From: an uncultured Clostridia bacterium
GTDB taxonomy: Bacteria; Bacillota; Clostridia; Oscillospirales; Ruminococcaceae
Reading direction: 5' to 3'
Length of the DNA: 16,467 bases
NCBI GenBank assembly: GCA_937891895.1
Contig: CALATN010000013.1
Coordinates: forward strand, 1 to 16,467
Part shown: positions 6,659 to 14,191 of the stretch, one piece after another
Layout of the letters: each line of letters opens with the position of its first letter
Position numbering within the stretch: the stretch's first letter is position 1
Position numbers and translations under genes: made by a program
The notes under the pieces: generated by a model
The model's input: the letters and a program-made list of their open reading frames with translations, nothing else
What the model was told of the DNA's origin: nothing
Databases searched by the model: none

Positions 6659-9448
6659 ATGGCGCAGGATTATAATTCTACACTCAATCTTCCCCAGACT
6701 GAATTTTCAATGCGTGGTAATCTTGTACAGAAAGAACCTGCAATGCTTGAAAACTGGGAAAATGAAAGAACCTACTATGAAATGATTAAGAAGAATGAAG
6801 GCAAGCCACTTTATGTTCTTCACGATGGACCTCCGTATGCAAATGGTGACATTCATATGGGTACAGCTCTCAATAAGGTTCTTAAGGATATTATTGTTCG
6901 CTATAAGAATATGAACGGCTTTTGTTCACCATATATTCCTGGTTGGGATACGCACGGTCTTCCTATTGAGCTGAGAGCTCTTAAGGAAATCGGTGTAGAA
7001 AATGGTGCAATTTCCGCTGTTGAACTCAGAAAGTATTGTCATCAGTATGCTCTTAAGCAGGTTGATAATCAGAGAAAACAGTTCCAGCGTCTTGGTGTTT
7101 GGGGCGACTTTGATGACCCATATCTCACACTTAAGCCAGAATTTGAAGCAAGACAGGTTGAAATTTTCGGTAATATGTTTGGCAAGGGATACATCTATAA
7201 AGGACTTAAGCCTGTTTACTGGTGCCCTGACTGTCAGACAGCTCTTGCAGAAGCTGAAATTGAGTACGAAAATGACCCTTGTCACTCTATCTATGTTAAG
7301 TTTAAGGTTGTTGACGATAAGGGCAAGCTTACTCCTCTCGGAATTGACCTTGATAAAACATATTTTGTAATCTGGACAACTACAACCTGGACTCTCCCGG
7401 GCAACCTCGCTATCTGTCTTGGTCCTGACTATGAGTATACAGTTGTTCAGGCAAACGGCGAAAATTACATTATGGCTGCTGAACTTGTTAAGCCAACAAT
7501 GGCAGCTGCTAAAATTGAAGAATATACAACGACAGGTTCTATCTACGGCAGAGATTTGGAATACATTCAGACTAAGCACCCGATTATGGACAGAAATTCC
7601 ATGATTATCGTAGGTGACCACGTTACACTTGAAAGCGGTACAGGCTGTGTTCATACAGCTCCGGGCTTCGGTGTTGACGACTTTGAGGTTTGCAAGAAGT
7701 ATCCTGAAATCGGCATTGTTGTACCGGTTGATGCTAAGGGTGTTCAGACGGCTGAAGCAGGTAAATACGCTGGCCTTACTACAACAGATTCCAATAAGGT
7801 TATTGCTCAGGATCTCGAAGATTGCGGTGCACTCTTTGCACTCGAAAAGATTGTCCACCAGTATCCACACTGCTGGAGATGTAAAAATCCTGTTCTTTTC
7901 CGTGCAACAGAGCAGTGGTTCTGTTCCGTTAAAAACTTCAAGGATGACGCTATCAAGGCTATTGATGAAGTTCAGTGGATTCCTGAATGGGGTCAGGACA
8001 GAATCAAAGGCATGGTAACTGACAGAAGTGACTGGTGTATTTCCCGTCAGCGTACATGGGGTGTTCCAATTCCTGTTGTATACTGTAAGGATTGCGGTAA
8101 GCCTGTTGTTACAGATGAAACAATCAAGGCTGTTTCCGATATGTTCCGTGCAGAAGGCGCAAATTCCTGGTACATCAAGGATGCAAAGGATTTCCTTCCA
8201 GCAGGAACAAAGTGTGAATGCGGTTGCACAGAATTTGAAAAGGAAAAGGATATTTTCGATGTTTGGTTTGACAGCGGCGTAACTCACAAGGCTGTTATGG
8301 AAGAACGAGGATTTGAAACTCCTGTAGACCTTTATCTTGAAGGTGCTGACCAGTACAGAGGCTGGTTCCAGTCTTCACTCCTCACATCTGCTGCAACAGT
8401 AGGCAAGTCACCATATAAGGCTGTTTGTACTCACGGCTGGGTAGTTGACGGCGAAGGTAAGGCTATGCATAAGTCCCTCGGTAACGGTGTTGCACCAAAC
8501 GAAGTAACTGACGTTTATGGTGCAGATATTCTCCGCCTTTGGGCAGCTTCTTCCGATTACCACTCTGACGTAAGAATTTCCAAGGAAATCCTCAAGCAGC
8601 TTTCCGACACATATAAGAAAATCAGAAATACTGCAAGATATATCCTCGGTAACCTTTGCAATGGTGAAGGCTTCAATCCTGATACAGATTGTGTTGCTAT
8701 AAACGAACTCCACGAAATCGACAAGTGGGCACTTATCAAGCTTAATGCACTTATTGATAAGGTTAAGGCAGCTTATGATGCATTTGATTTCCATATCGTT
8801 GTAAGCAGCATCCATAACTTCTGTATCACAGATATGTCTAACTTCTACCTTGATATTATCAAGGACAGACTCTACTGTACAGGTGAAAAGTCTGTTGACA
8901 GACGTGCTGCACAGACAGCTATGTATAAGATACTCAGCGCACTTTCAAGAATGCTTGCTCCAATTCTTAGCTTTACAGCTGAAGAAATTTGGAAGTATAT
9001 CCCACATACATCTTCCGATGATACAAGAAGTATCTGTATGAACGATATGCCTGAAAAGATTGATGTAACAGTTGATGAAAGCTTTATAGAAAAGTGGAAT
9101 ACAATCTATCAGCTCCGTTCCGATGTTACAAAGGCTCTTGAAGTTAAACGTCAGAACAAGTTTATTGGTGCTCCGCTTGAAGCAAAGGTTATTATCCACG
9201 CAGCTGCAAATTATGATATGTTCAATAATTTCAAGGATATTCTTGAAAAGGTATTTATCGTATCAGCTGTTGAAATTGTTGCTGACGGAACAGGTGAATA
9301 CGGCAGTGATAACTTCGAAGGTGTAACTTATGATGTAGAACGTGCTTCAGGTGACAAGTGCGAACGTTGCTGGGCTTACTCTGAAACTGTAGGCACAAAC
9401 GCTGAACATCCAACACTTTGTGCTCGTTGTGCAGCTGAAATTAAGTAA
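6659..9448 (+). CDS. ileS: Isoleucyl-tRNA synthetase
   Basis: Class I synthetase that charges tRNA-Ile and hydrolyses misactivated valine. 929 residues, the standard bacterial type 1 length. The HIGH-like signature is HDGPPYANGDIHMG (54-67). The CP1 editing insertion (about 190-400) carries TTTTWTLPGN and GTGCVHTAPGFG; the latter has Phe where APGHG is usual. WCISRQRTWG and DVWFDSG follow. The KMSKS-like loop reads GKAMHKSLGN. The C-terminal zinc site is CERCWAY with CARC. The ribosome binding site is AAGGAGAG at 6642-6649. Only 22 bases separate it from divIVA, so there is no room for the T-box leader that controls ileS in Bacillus. Its codons lean to AAG for lysine, unlike the AAA-rich upstream genes, as expected for high expression. 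Confidence 0.98.
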   Translation: MAQDYNSTLNLPQTEFSMRGNLVQKEPAMLENWENERTYYEMIKKNEGKPLYVLHDGPPYANGDIHMGTALNKVLKDIIVRYKNMNGFCSPYIPGWDTHGLPIELRALKEIGVENGAISAVELRKYCHQYALKQVDNQRKQFQRLGVWGDFDDPYLTLKPEFEARQVEIFGNMFGKGYIYKGLKPVYWCPDCQTALAEAEIEYENDPCHSIYVKFKVVDDKGKLTPLGIDLDKTYFVIWTTTTWTLPGNLAICLGPDYEYTVVQANGENYIMAAELVKPTMAAAKIEEYTTTGSIYGRDLEYIQTKHPIMDRNSMIIVGDHVTLESGTGCVHTAPGFGVDDFEVCKKYPEIGIVVPVDAKGVQTAEAGKYAGLTTTDSNKVIAQDLEDCGALFALEKIVHQYPHCWRCKNPVLFRATEQWFCSVKNFKDDAIKAIDEVQWIPEWGQDRIKGMVTDRSDWCISRQRTWGVPIPVVYCKDCGKPVVTDETIKAVSDMFRAEGANSWYIKDAKDFLPAGTKCECGCTEFEKEKDIFDVWFDSGVTHKAVMEERGFETPVDLYLEGADQYRGWFQSSLLTSAATVGKSPYKAVCTHGWVVDGEGKAMHKSLGNGVAPNEVTDVYGADILRLWAASSDYHSDVRISKEILKQLSDTYKKIRNTARYILGNLCNGEGFNPDTDCVAINELHEIDKWALIKLNALIDKVKAAYDAFDFHIVVSSIHNFCITDMSNFYLDIIKDRLYCTGEKSVDRRAAQTAMYKILSALSRMLAPILSFTAEEIWKYIPHTSSDDTRSICMNDMPEKIDVTVDESFIEKWNTIYQLRSDVTKALEVKRQNKFIGAPLEAKVIIHAAANYDMFNNFKDILEKVFIVSAVEIVADGTGEYGSDNFEGVTYDVERASGDKCERCWAYSETVGTNAEHPTLCARCAAEIK

Positions 9449-9456
9449 AATTTTTC

Positions 9457-9491
9457 TCTAAGCCAAGGGAATAAATTTCCTTTGGCTTAGA
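9457..9491 (+). other. Long intercistronic hairpin between ileS and lspA
   Basis: TCTAAGCCAAGGGAA (9457-9471) pairs with TTCCTTTGGCTTAGA (9477-9491) over 15 base pairs with one G-U wobble and a 5-base loop (TAAAT). No T-run follows on the + strand (ATTAGGTTAAGG), and no useful T-run follows on the minus strand, so it is not a standard intrinsic terminator. It may act as a processing or mRNA-stability element, or as a leaky terminator. Confidence 0.7.
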
Positions 9492-9505
9492 TTAGGTTAA
9501 GGATT

Positions 9506-10021
9506 ATGATAATTTTTTATATTATTTTAGGAATAATTCTTGTTGTTACAGATCAGCTTATTAAAATTTGGGCAATTAACGAACTTCAGCCTGTAAAGGC
9601 TATGGACTTTATACATTTCGGCAATTTGGATATAATGGATTTACGTTATGTACAGAATGAAGGCGCTGCATTTAGTAGTTTCAGTGGTGCAAGATGGTTT
9701 CTTGTGGGACTGGTAATCGTTATGTTGATAGGTCTTACAATATATGTTATAAAATATAAATATAAACATCCATTCTTTATGATAAGTGCTGTAATGGTTA
9801 TGTCAGGAGGCATTGGCAACCTGATAGACAGAGTCAGATTTGGGTATGTTGTTGACTATCTTGATGTAAAGCTGTTTAACTTTGCAGTGTTTAATTTTGC
9901 TGATATATGTGTAGTTTTAGGTGCAATATTCCTTTTGATATTCTTGTTTTTTATCGAGCCTAAAATAGTTGCACAAGAAAATAACAAAGAAGAAAAGGTA
10001 GTTCCTGATGAGCAGAATTAG
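9506..10021 (+). CDS. lspA: Lipoprotein signal peptidase (signal peptidase II)
   Basis: Membrane aspartyl protease that cleaves the signal peptide of lipidated prolipoproteins. 171 residues with four hydrophobic segments (about 2-20, 66-85, 90-105, 126-150). Conserved blocks are TDQLIK (15-20), VQNEGAAFS (about 50-58), GGIGNLIDRV, VVDYLDV and FNFAD. Asp117 (VVD) and Asp133 (FAD) are the expected catalytic pair. A charged cytoplasmic tail (about 152-171) is rich in Glu and Lys. The AAGG before the ATG is close (3 bases), so initiation may be modest. The end overlaps the next gene by 14 bases, which implies coupled translation. Confidence 0.97.
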   Translation: MIIFYIILGIILVVTDQLIKIWAINELQPVKAMDFIHFGNLDIMDLRYVQNEGAAFSSFSGARWFLVGLVIVMLIGLTIYVIKYKYKHPFFMISAVMVMSGGIGNLIDRVRFGYVVDYLDVKLFNFAVFNFADICVVLGAIFLLIFLFFIEPKIVAQENNKEEKVVPDEQN

Positions 10022-10916
10022 TTACTTGGTCGATAATCTTGAAAATGATGTAAGAATTGATAAATGGATCTGCGAACAAAATCAGGAAATATCCCGTTCA
10101 ATGCTTCAAAAGCTACTAAAGGATAATCAGGTTACTGTAAATGGTAAGGCTGTTTCAAAAAGCTATAAGGTTACTGATGGTGATGAAATAATTCTTGAAA
10201 TTCCGGAACCTGTTGAGCTTGATGTATTACCAGAAGATATCCCAATAGAAATTGTTTATGAAGATGATGATCTGCTTGTTGTAAACAAACCTAAAGGAAT
10301 GGTTGTTCATCCGGCTGCTGGTAATTATAACGGTACACTTGTAAATGCACTATTATATCATTGCAAGGGACGCTTGTCATCAATTAACGGTATTATTAGA
10401 CCAGGGATTGTTCACCGTATAGATAAAAATACCAGCGGTTTATTGATTGTCGCTAAAACAGATAAAGCCCATACAGGACTTGCCGAGCAGATAAAGGCTC
10501 ACACCTTTACACGCGAATATCAAGCTGTTATATGCGGACGATTAAAAGAAAGTAACGGTATTATTGAAGCTCCTATCGGACGTCATCCCGTAGATCGTAA
10601 AAAAATGTGTGTCACAGAAAAAAACTCCAAGGAAGCTAAAACAGAATACACTGTTCTTGATGAGTTCAACGGATATTCTCATATTAAATTAAAACTTTAT
10701 ACAGGTAGAACACATCAGATTCGAGTCCATATGTCGTATGTCGGACATCCAGTTTATGGTGACGATGTTTATGGTAAAGCTTCAAAATTGTGTGAAGGTC
10801 AATGCCTTCACGCTAAAAAAATTGGATTTATTCATCCAATAAGCGGAGATTATCTTGAATTTGACAGCGAGCTTCCTGAATATTTTGTTACTGTTCTTAA
10901 TAAATTATCGAAATAA
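10008..10916 (+). CDS. rluD: RluA/RluD-family pseudouridine synthase
   Basis: Isomerises uridine to pseudouridine, most likely in 23S rRNA. 302 residues. An N-terminal S4 domain (about 15-75; SRSMLQKLLKDNQVTVNGK) precedes the catalytic domain. LLVVNKPKGMVVHPAAGNY is typical of the family, and HRIDKNTSGL puts the catalytic Asp at residue 139. Near the end, LYTGRTHQIRVHMSYVGHPVYGDDVYG is the standard C-terminal signature. The lspA-rluD pairing is widespread in Firmicutes (ylyA/ylyB region in Bacillus). The ribosome binding site AAAAGG (9993-9998) lies inside lspA. The exact target uridines cannot be told from sequence; the symbol is by family. Confidence 0.93.
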   Translation: MSRISYLVDNLENDVRIDKWICEQNQEISRSMLQKLLKDNQVTVNGKAVSKSYKVTDGDEIILEIPEPVELDVLPEDIPIEIVYEDDDLLVVNKPKGMVVHPAAGNYNGTLVNALLYHCKGRLSSINGIIRPGIVHRIDKNTSGLLIVAKTDKAHTGLAEQIKAHTFTREYQAVICGRLKESNGIIEAPIGRHPVDRKKMCVTEKNSKEAKTEYTVLDEFNGYSHIKLKLYTGRTHQIRVHMSYVGHPVYGDDVYGKASKLCEGQCLHAKKIGFIHPISGDYLEFDSELPEYFVTVLNKLSK

Positions 10917-10928
10917 AGGATTTGTATT

Positions 10929-11750
10929 ATGACAGATTTTTCAAATTATGTGCTGATTACAGATCTTGACGGAACACTTTTACCACACAATAAAATTGTT
11001 TCTGATAAAGATCTTACAGCTATTGAAAGATTTAAAAGCTGTGGTGGCATATTTACCATAGCAACCGGAAGAATATATCAGGCAACAGAACAGTTCTTTG
11101 ATATTTTGAAACCCAATGCACCTGTCCTGCTCAATAATGGTGGTTTGATTTATGATATAAATAAATCTCAGGCATTATACTCTTGTTATCTTGATTCAGC
11201 TTCAATTGATTATACAATAGAATTAATGGAAAAATTCCCTGAAATCGGTGTTGAAATAAACACCATGGACAACATCTATGTTGTTCGTATGACCGAATGG
11301 GAAAAACGTCATCTTGAAATGACACATCTTCCTTATACAGAAAAATCAATTGATGAGATAAAAAACGAAAAATGGTGTAAAGTCCTTTATTCGATCGAAG
11401 GTGGAAGAATGCATTTGCTCGAAGAATATGTAAAGCAAATGGGTTGGGATAAAGCAAGTTTTACAGCTTCGGGAGAATTTCTTTTTGAATGCTTGCCTTT
11501 GAATTGTTCAAAGGGAAAAGCTCTCAAAAAACTTGTTGAAATATGCAATTGGCAGGATTATAAGATTGCAGCAGCAGGTGATTATGACAATGATCTGACA
11601 ATGCTTCAATATTCCGACATTGCATTTGCACCAGCTAATGCACAAGATGTTGTAAAAAAAACCGCTTCGTATGTTACAAAAGTAACTTGTGAGGACGGTG
11701 CGATTGCAGAAGCAATCGAATATATAGAAAAGGTTTGTAAAGTGAAATAG
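10929..11750 (+). CDS. Cof-type HAD-IIB family phosphatase
   Basis: 273-residue haloacid-dehalogenase hydrolase of the Cof type, probably acting on small phosphorylated metabolites such as sugar phosphates or phosphorylated cofactors. Motif I is DLDGT with nucleophile Asp12 and acid/base Asp14. Motif II ends TIATGR with Thr46. Motif III is SKGKALKKL with Lys195. Motif IV is GDYDND (217-222), where the usual residue after GD is Asn. The middle (about 85-190) is the C2-type cap that sets substrate. The substrate cannot be inferred. It starts 12 bases after the pseudouridine synthase with a weak AAAGGA site (10914-10919). Confidence 0.9.
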   Translation: MTDFSNYVLITDLDGTLLPHNKIVSDKDLTAIERFKSCGGIFTIATGRIYQATEQFFDILKPNAPVLLNNGGLIYDINKSQALYSCYLDSASIDYTIELMEKFPEIGVEINTMDNIYVVRMTEWEKRHLEMTHLPYTEKSIDEIKNEKWCKVLYSIEGGRMHLLEEYVKQMGWDKASFTASGEFLFECLPLNCSKGKALKKLVEICNWQDYKIAAAGDYDNDLTMLQYSDIAFAPANAQDVVKKTASYVTKVTCEDGAIAEAIEYIEKVCKVK

Positions 11751-11760
11751 CTTTTCACTT
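11740..11760 (+). other. Small hairpin over the HAD stop codon
   Basis: AAGTGAAA (11740-11747) pairs perfectly with TTTCACTT (11753-11760) around loop TAGCT, which contains the TAG stop. It is AU-rich and has no T tract after it, so it is probably not a terminator. It may be incidental. Confidence 0.3.
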
Positions 11761-11786
11761 ACGTCATAGAAAGGAATGGTAAAATT

Positions 11787-12629
11787 ATGGACGCTTCTAT
11801 CAGAAAACAGCTTGAAACAACAGCGTGTAAGGTAAGAATGGGAGTAATCGAAGGAGTTTTTAATGCAAAATCAGGTCATCCTGGTGGTTCACTCTCTATC
11901 TGTGACCTTTTGACATACCTCTATTTTGCAAAGCTCAACGTTGATCCTAAGAATCCTAAAATGGCAGACAGAGACAGAGTAGTTCTTTCTAAGGGACACT
12001 GTGCACCTGCACTCTATTCTGTACTTGCTCAGAGAGGCTTCTTCTCCACAGAAGAACTTAAGAAGCTTCGTCATATCGGTGCAATGCTTCAGGGTCACCC
12101 TGATATGAAGGGTACACCTGGTGTTGATATGAGCACTGGTTCTCTCGGCCAGGGTATTTCTGCAGCATGTGGTATGGCTCTCGGCGGAAAGCTTTCCTGC
12201 GCAACATATAAGGTATACGCTATCCTTGGTGATGGTGAAATTGAAGAAGGTCAGGTTTGGGAAGCTGCTATGTTTGCCGCTCACAATAAGCTTGATAACC
12301 TCGTTGCAATCGTTGATAACAACGGTCTCCAGATTGATGGTAAAATCACAGAGGTTTGCTCACCAATGCCTATCACAGACAAGTTTGAAGCATTCGGCTG
12401 GCACGTTATCACAATCAACGCTCACGATTTTGATGAAATTGAGCGTGCATTCGATGAAGCTGAAAAGATTAACGGCAAGCCTGTTGTAATTGTTCAGACA
12501 AGCACAAAGGGTAAGGGTGTTTCCTATATGGAAAATCAGGTAGGCTGGCACGGTGCAGCTCCTAACAAGGAACAGTATGACCAGGCTATGGAAGAACTCA
12601 ACGCACAGCTTAAAGCTTTAGAAGCTTAA
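11787..12629 (+). CDS. Transketolase, N-terminal (TPP-binding) subunit
   Basis: First half of a split transketolase, which moves two-carbon units between sugar phosphates in the non-oxidative pentose phosphate pathway. 280 residues. GHPGGSLSICDLL (about 31-43), then LSKGHCAPALYS. The TPP diphosphate/metal motif is GDGEIEEGQ from Gly148, with VDNNG at 176-180. It lacks the pyrimidine-binding and C-terminal domains, which the next gene supplies; this split form is common in Clostridia and archaea. The ribosome binding site AAAGGAA is at 11770-11776. Codons are strongly biased (AAG, CTC, GTT), like ileS and the partner gene, suggesting high expression. Confidence 0.95.
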   Translation: MDASIRKQLETTACKVRMGVIEGVFNAKSGHPGGSLSICDLLTYLYFAKLNVDPKNPKMADRDRVVLSKGHCAPALYSVLAQRGFFSTEELKKLRHIGAMLQGHPDMKGTPGVDMSTGSLGQGISAACGMALGGKLSCATYKVYAILGDGEIEEGQVWEAAMFAAHNKLDNLVAIVDNNGLQIDGKITEVCSPMPITDKFEAFGWHVITINAHDFDEIERAFDEAEKINGKPVVIVQTSTKGKGVSYMENQVGWHGAAPNKEQYDQAMEELNAQLKALEA

Positions 12630-12644
12630 TCCGTGGAAAGGAAC

Positions 12645-12650
12645 AGGTGA
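12645..12650 (+). promoter_or_regulatory. Ribosome binding site that fixes the second transketolase start
   Basis: AGGTGA at 12645-12650 lies 5 bases before ATG 12656. A GTG at 12647 is inside this site and would add only three residues, so ATG 12656 (giving MADVIKKATRESYGE) is preferred. A further purine run, GGAAAGG, is at 12635-12641 and would suit the GTG, so some doubt remains. Confidence 0.5.
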
Positions 12651-12655
12651 ATAAA

Positions 12656-13606
12656 ATGGCAGATGTAATCAAAAAGGCAACCAGAGAAAGCTACGGCGAA
12701 GCACTGGCTGAGCTTGCAGATAAATATGATGATTTGGTAGTTCTTGACGCTGACCTCGCAGCAGCTACAAAGACAGGTATTTTCAAGAAGAAGTGTCCTG
12801 AAAGATTTATAGATTGTGGTATCGCAGAAGCAAATATGATGGGTGTTGCAGCAGGTCTTGCTACAACAGGCAAGAAGGTTTTCGCAAGCTCTTTCGCAAT
12901 GTTCGCAGCAGGCAGAGCATACGAAATCGTTCGTAATACAATCGGCTACCCACATATCAACGTAAAAATCGGTGCAACACATGCAGGTATCTCCGTTGGT
13001 GAAGATGGCGCAACACATCAGTGTAACGAGGATATTGCTCTTATGAGAACTATCCCAGGTATGACAATCATCAACCCAGCTGACGATGTTGAAGCAAGAG
13101 CAGCTGTTGAAGCAGCAATCAACATTGACGACCCTGTATACCTCCGTTTCGGACGTCTTGCAGTTCCTGTTTTCAATGACAAGGAAACATATAAGTTTGA
13201 AGTTGGCAAGGGTGTTCAGCTCAAGGATGGCAAGGATGCAACAATCGTTGCAACAGGTCTTATGGTAAATGAAGCACGCATTGCAGCTGATATGCTCGAA
13301 GCAGAAGGTATTTCCGTTCGTGTAATCAATATCCATACAATCAAGCCACTTGATAAGGAAATTATCTGCAAGGCTGCTTGTGAAACAGGCGTTATCGTTA
13401 CAGCTGAGGAACACAGCGTAATCGGCGGTCTTGGCTCCGCAGTTGCAGAAGCAGTAACAGAATGCTGCCCTGTACCTGTTGTAAAGGTAGGCGTAAACGA
13501 CGTTTACGGTCATTCAGGCCCTGCTGTTGATCTCCTTAAGGAATTCGGTCTCTCCGCTGAAAATATCGTTGAAAAGGTTAAGTATGCAATTACTTTGAAG
13601 AGGTAA
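12656..13606 (+). CDS. Transketolase, C-terminal subunit
   Basis: Second half of the split transketolase. 316 residues from ATG 12656. DADLAAATKTG opens the pyrimidine-binding domain. FIDCGIAEANMMG carries Glu58, expected to activate the TPP aminopyrimidine. ATHAGISVGEDGATHQ and NPADDVEA follow. The C-terminal domain starts at about 185 and includes EEHSVIGGLGSAVAEAV and GHSGPAVDLLKEFGL. DXP synthase and pyruvate dehydrogenase E1-beta share this fold, but the adjacent N-terminal subunit and GEDGATHQ support transketolase. The gap to the first half is 26 bases, so equal expression in one operon is likely. It is followed by a terminator. Confidence 0.95.
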   Translation: MADVIKKATRESYGEALAELADKYDDLVVLDADLAAATKTGIFKKKCPERFIDCGIAEANMMGVAAGLATTGKKVFASSFAMFAAGRAYEIVRNTIGYPHINVKIGATHAGISVGEDGATHQCNEDIALMRTIPGMTIINPADDVEARAAVEAAINIDDPVYLRFGRLAVPVFNDKETYKFEVGKGVQLKDGKDATIVATGLMVNEARIAADMLEAEGISVRVINIHTIKPLDKEIICKAACETGVIVTAEEHSVIGGLGSAVAEAVTECCPVPVVKVGVNDVYGHSGPAVDLLKEFGLSAENIVEKVKYAITLKR

Positions 13607-13622
13607 TTCGGTTTAACTGAAT

Positions 13623-13669
13623 ATTATTGCAAAGTCGCTCACCAAGGGCGGCTTTGTTTTTGCAATAAT
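13623..13669 (+). terminator. Terminator after the transketolase genes, nested stem structure
   Basis: The inner stem AAAGTCGCTC (13631-13640) pairs with GGGCGGCTTT (13646-13655), 10 base pairs with two wobbles and loop ACCAA. It is followed by G and five Ts (13657-13661). A perfect outer repeat, ATTATTGCAAA (13623-13633) and TTTGCAATAAT (13659-13669), encloses it, so inner and outer stems partly compete for the AAA at 13631-13633. Confidence 0.85.
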
Positions 13670-13697
13670 TGACTTTTGGGTGGGGGAATGGTATAAT
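13669..13697 (+). promoter_or_regulatory. Near-consensus sigma-A promoter for the acetyltransferase-ligA unit
   Basis: TTGACT at 13669-13674, a 17-base spacer, then TATAAT at 13692-13697, with TGG just before it giving an extended -10. The -35 begins on the last base of the terminator's outer repeat. Start of transcription would be near 13704, about 35 bases before the preferred start codon of the first acetyltransferase. Confidence 0.85.
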
Positions 13698-13725
13698 TAT
13701 CAAAGGTATAAATTGTGATTTTGAT

Positions 13726-13731
13726 AAGGAG
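13726..13731 (+). promoter_or_regulatory. Ribosome binding site that selects a GTG start
   Basis: AAGGAG at 13726-13731 lies 7 bases before GTG 13739. It is only 1 base before ATG 13733 and lies downstream of GTG 13715, so neither of those starts fits it. Confidence 0.7.
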
Positions 13732-13738
13732 TATGAGT

Positions 13739-14191
13739 GTGATTGAACTTAAAGAAATAACACCCGATACCTTTGAAGAAGTATTAAATTTAAAGGTTGC
13801 TGAACATCAAAAAAGCTTTGTATCAACAGTTGCATATTCTTTAGCACAAGCGTGGGTGTATAAATCTGCTTATCCTTTTGCAATATATGCAGACGAAAAA
13901 GCAGTTGGATTTATTATGTTGGGATATTATGAAGCAAGAAGGCAATATACATTGTGGAAATTCTTAATAGATGAACGCTACCAAAACAAAGGATATGGAA
14001 GAAAAGCATTACAGCTTGCAATAGATTATCTGATTGATACTTTTGACGTAAGTGAAATATTTACAGGTGTTTCTTTAGGTAACGAAACAGCGAAACACCT
14101 TTACGCTTCCGTTGGCTTTGAAGCAACAGGAGTTGTTGAGGATAATATGGAGGAGATGAAGTATGTTCCACACAGGTACAAAAACCTTTGA
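13739..14191 (+). CDS. GNAT family N-acetyltransferase (BltD/PaiA-like)
   Basis: Acetyl-CoA-dependent acetyltransferase of 150 residues from the preferred GTG at 13739 (protein MIELKEITPDTFEEV). The acetyl-CoA pyrophosphate loop is QNKGYG at 82-87, preceded by the beta4 strand LWKFLIDERY and followed by ALQLAIDYL. The C-terminal part, GNETAKHLYASVGFEATG, is the usual GNAT alpha4/beta6 region. The N-terminal pattern (Gln-Lys-Ser-Phe-Val-Ser-Thr) and overall form resemble spermine/spermidine acetyltransferases such as BltD and PaiA, so a polyamine or other amine substrate is possible but unproven. It has its own strong promoter and overlaps the next GNAT gene by 29 bases. Confidence 0.88.
   Translation: MIELKEITPDTFEEVLNLKVAEHQKSFVSTVAYSLAQAWVYKSAYPFAIYADEKAVGFIMLGYYEARRQYTLWKFLIDERYQNKGYGRKALQLAIDYLIDTFDVSEIFTGVSLGNETAKHLYASVGFEATGVVEDNMEEMKYVPHRYKNL

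Noticed and set aside
6926..8287. Long open frame (453 codons) on the minus strand opposite ileS
   Set aside because: It lies wholly inside ileS, has no ribosome binding site or family-like motifs, is Cys/Asn-rich, and is explained by the biased codon usage of ileS on the other strand.
9631..9636. TATAAT within lspA as an internal promoter
   Set aside because: No -35 or TG extension at the right distance, and it lies early inside lspA with nothing starting nearby.
12626..13513. Cysteine-rich 295-codon open frame on the minus strand opposite the second transketolase gene
   Set aside because: Cys-rich translation is the mirror of GCA/ACA-rich codons in the real gene; no start context or family signature. 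The same explains 11889-12284 on the minus strand.
13715..13738. GTG 13715 or ATG 13733 as start of the first acetyltransferase
   Set aside because: The only good ribosome binding site (13726-13731) is after the first and touches the second; GTG 13739 has correct spacing and gives a normal GNAT N-terminus.
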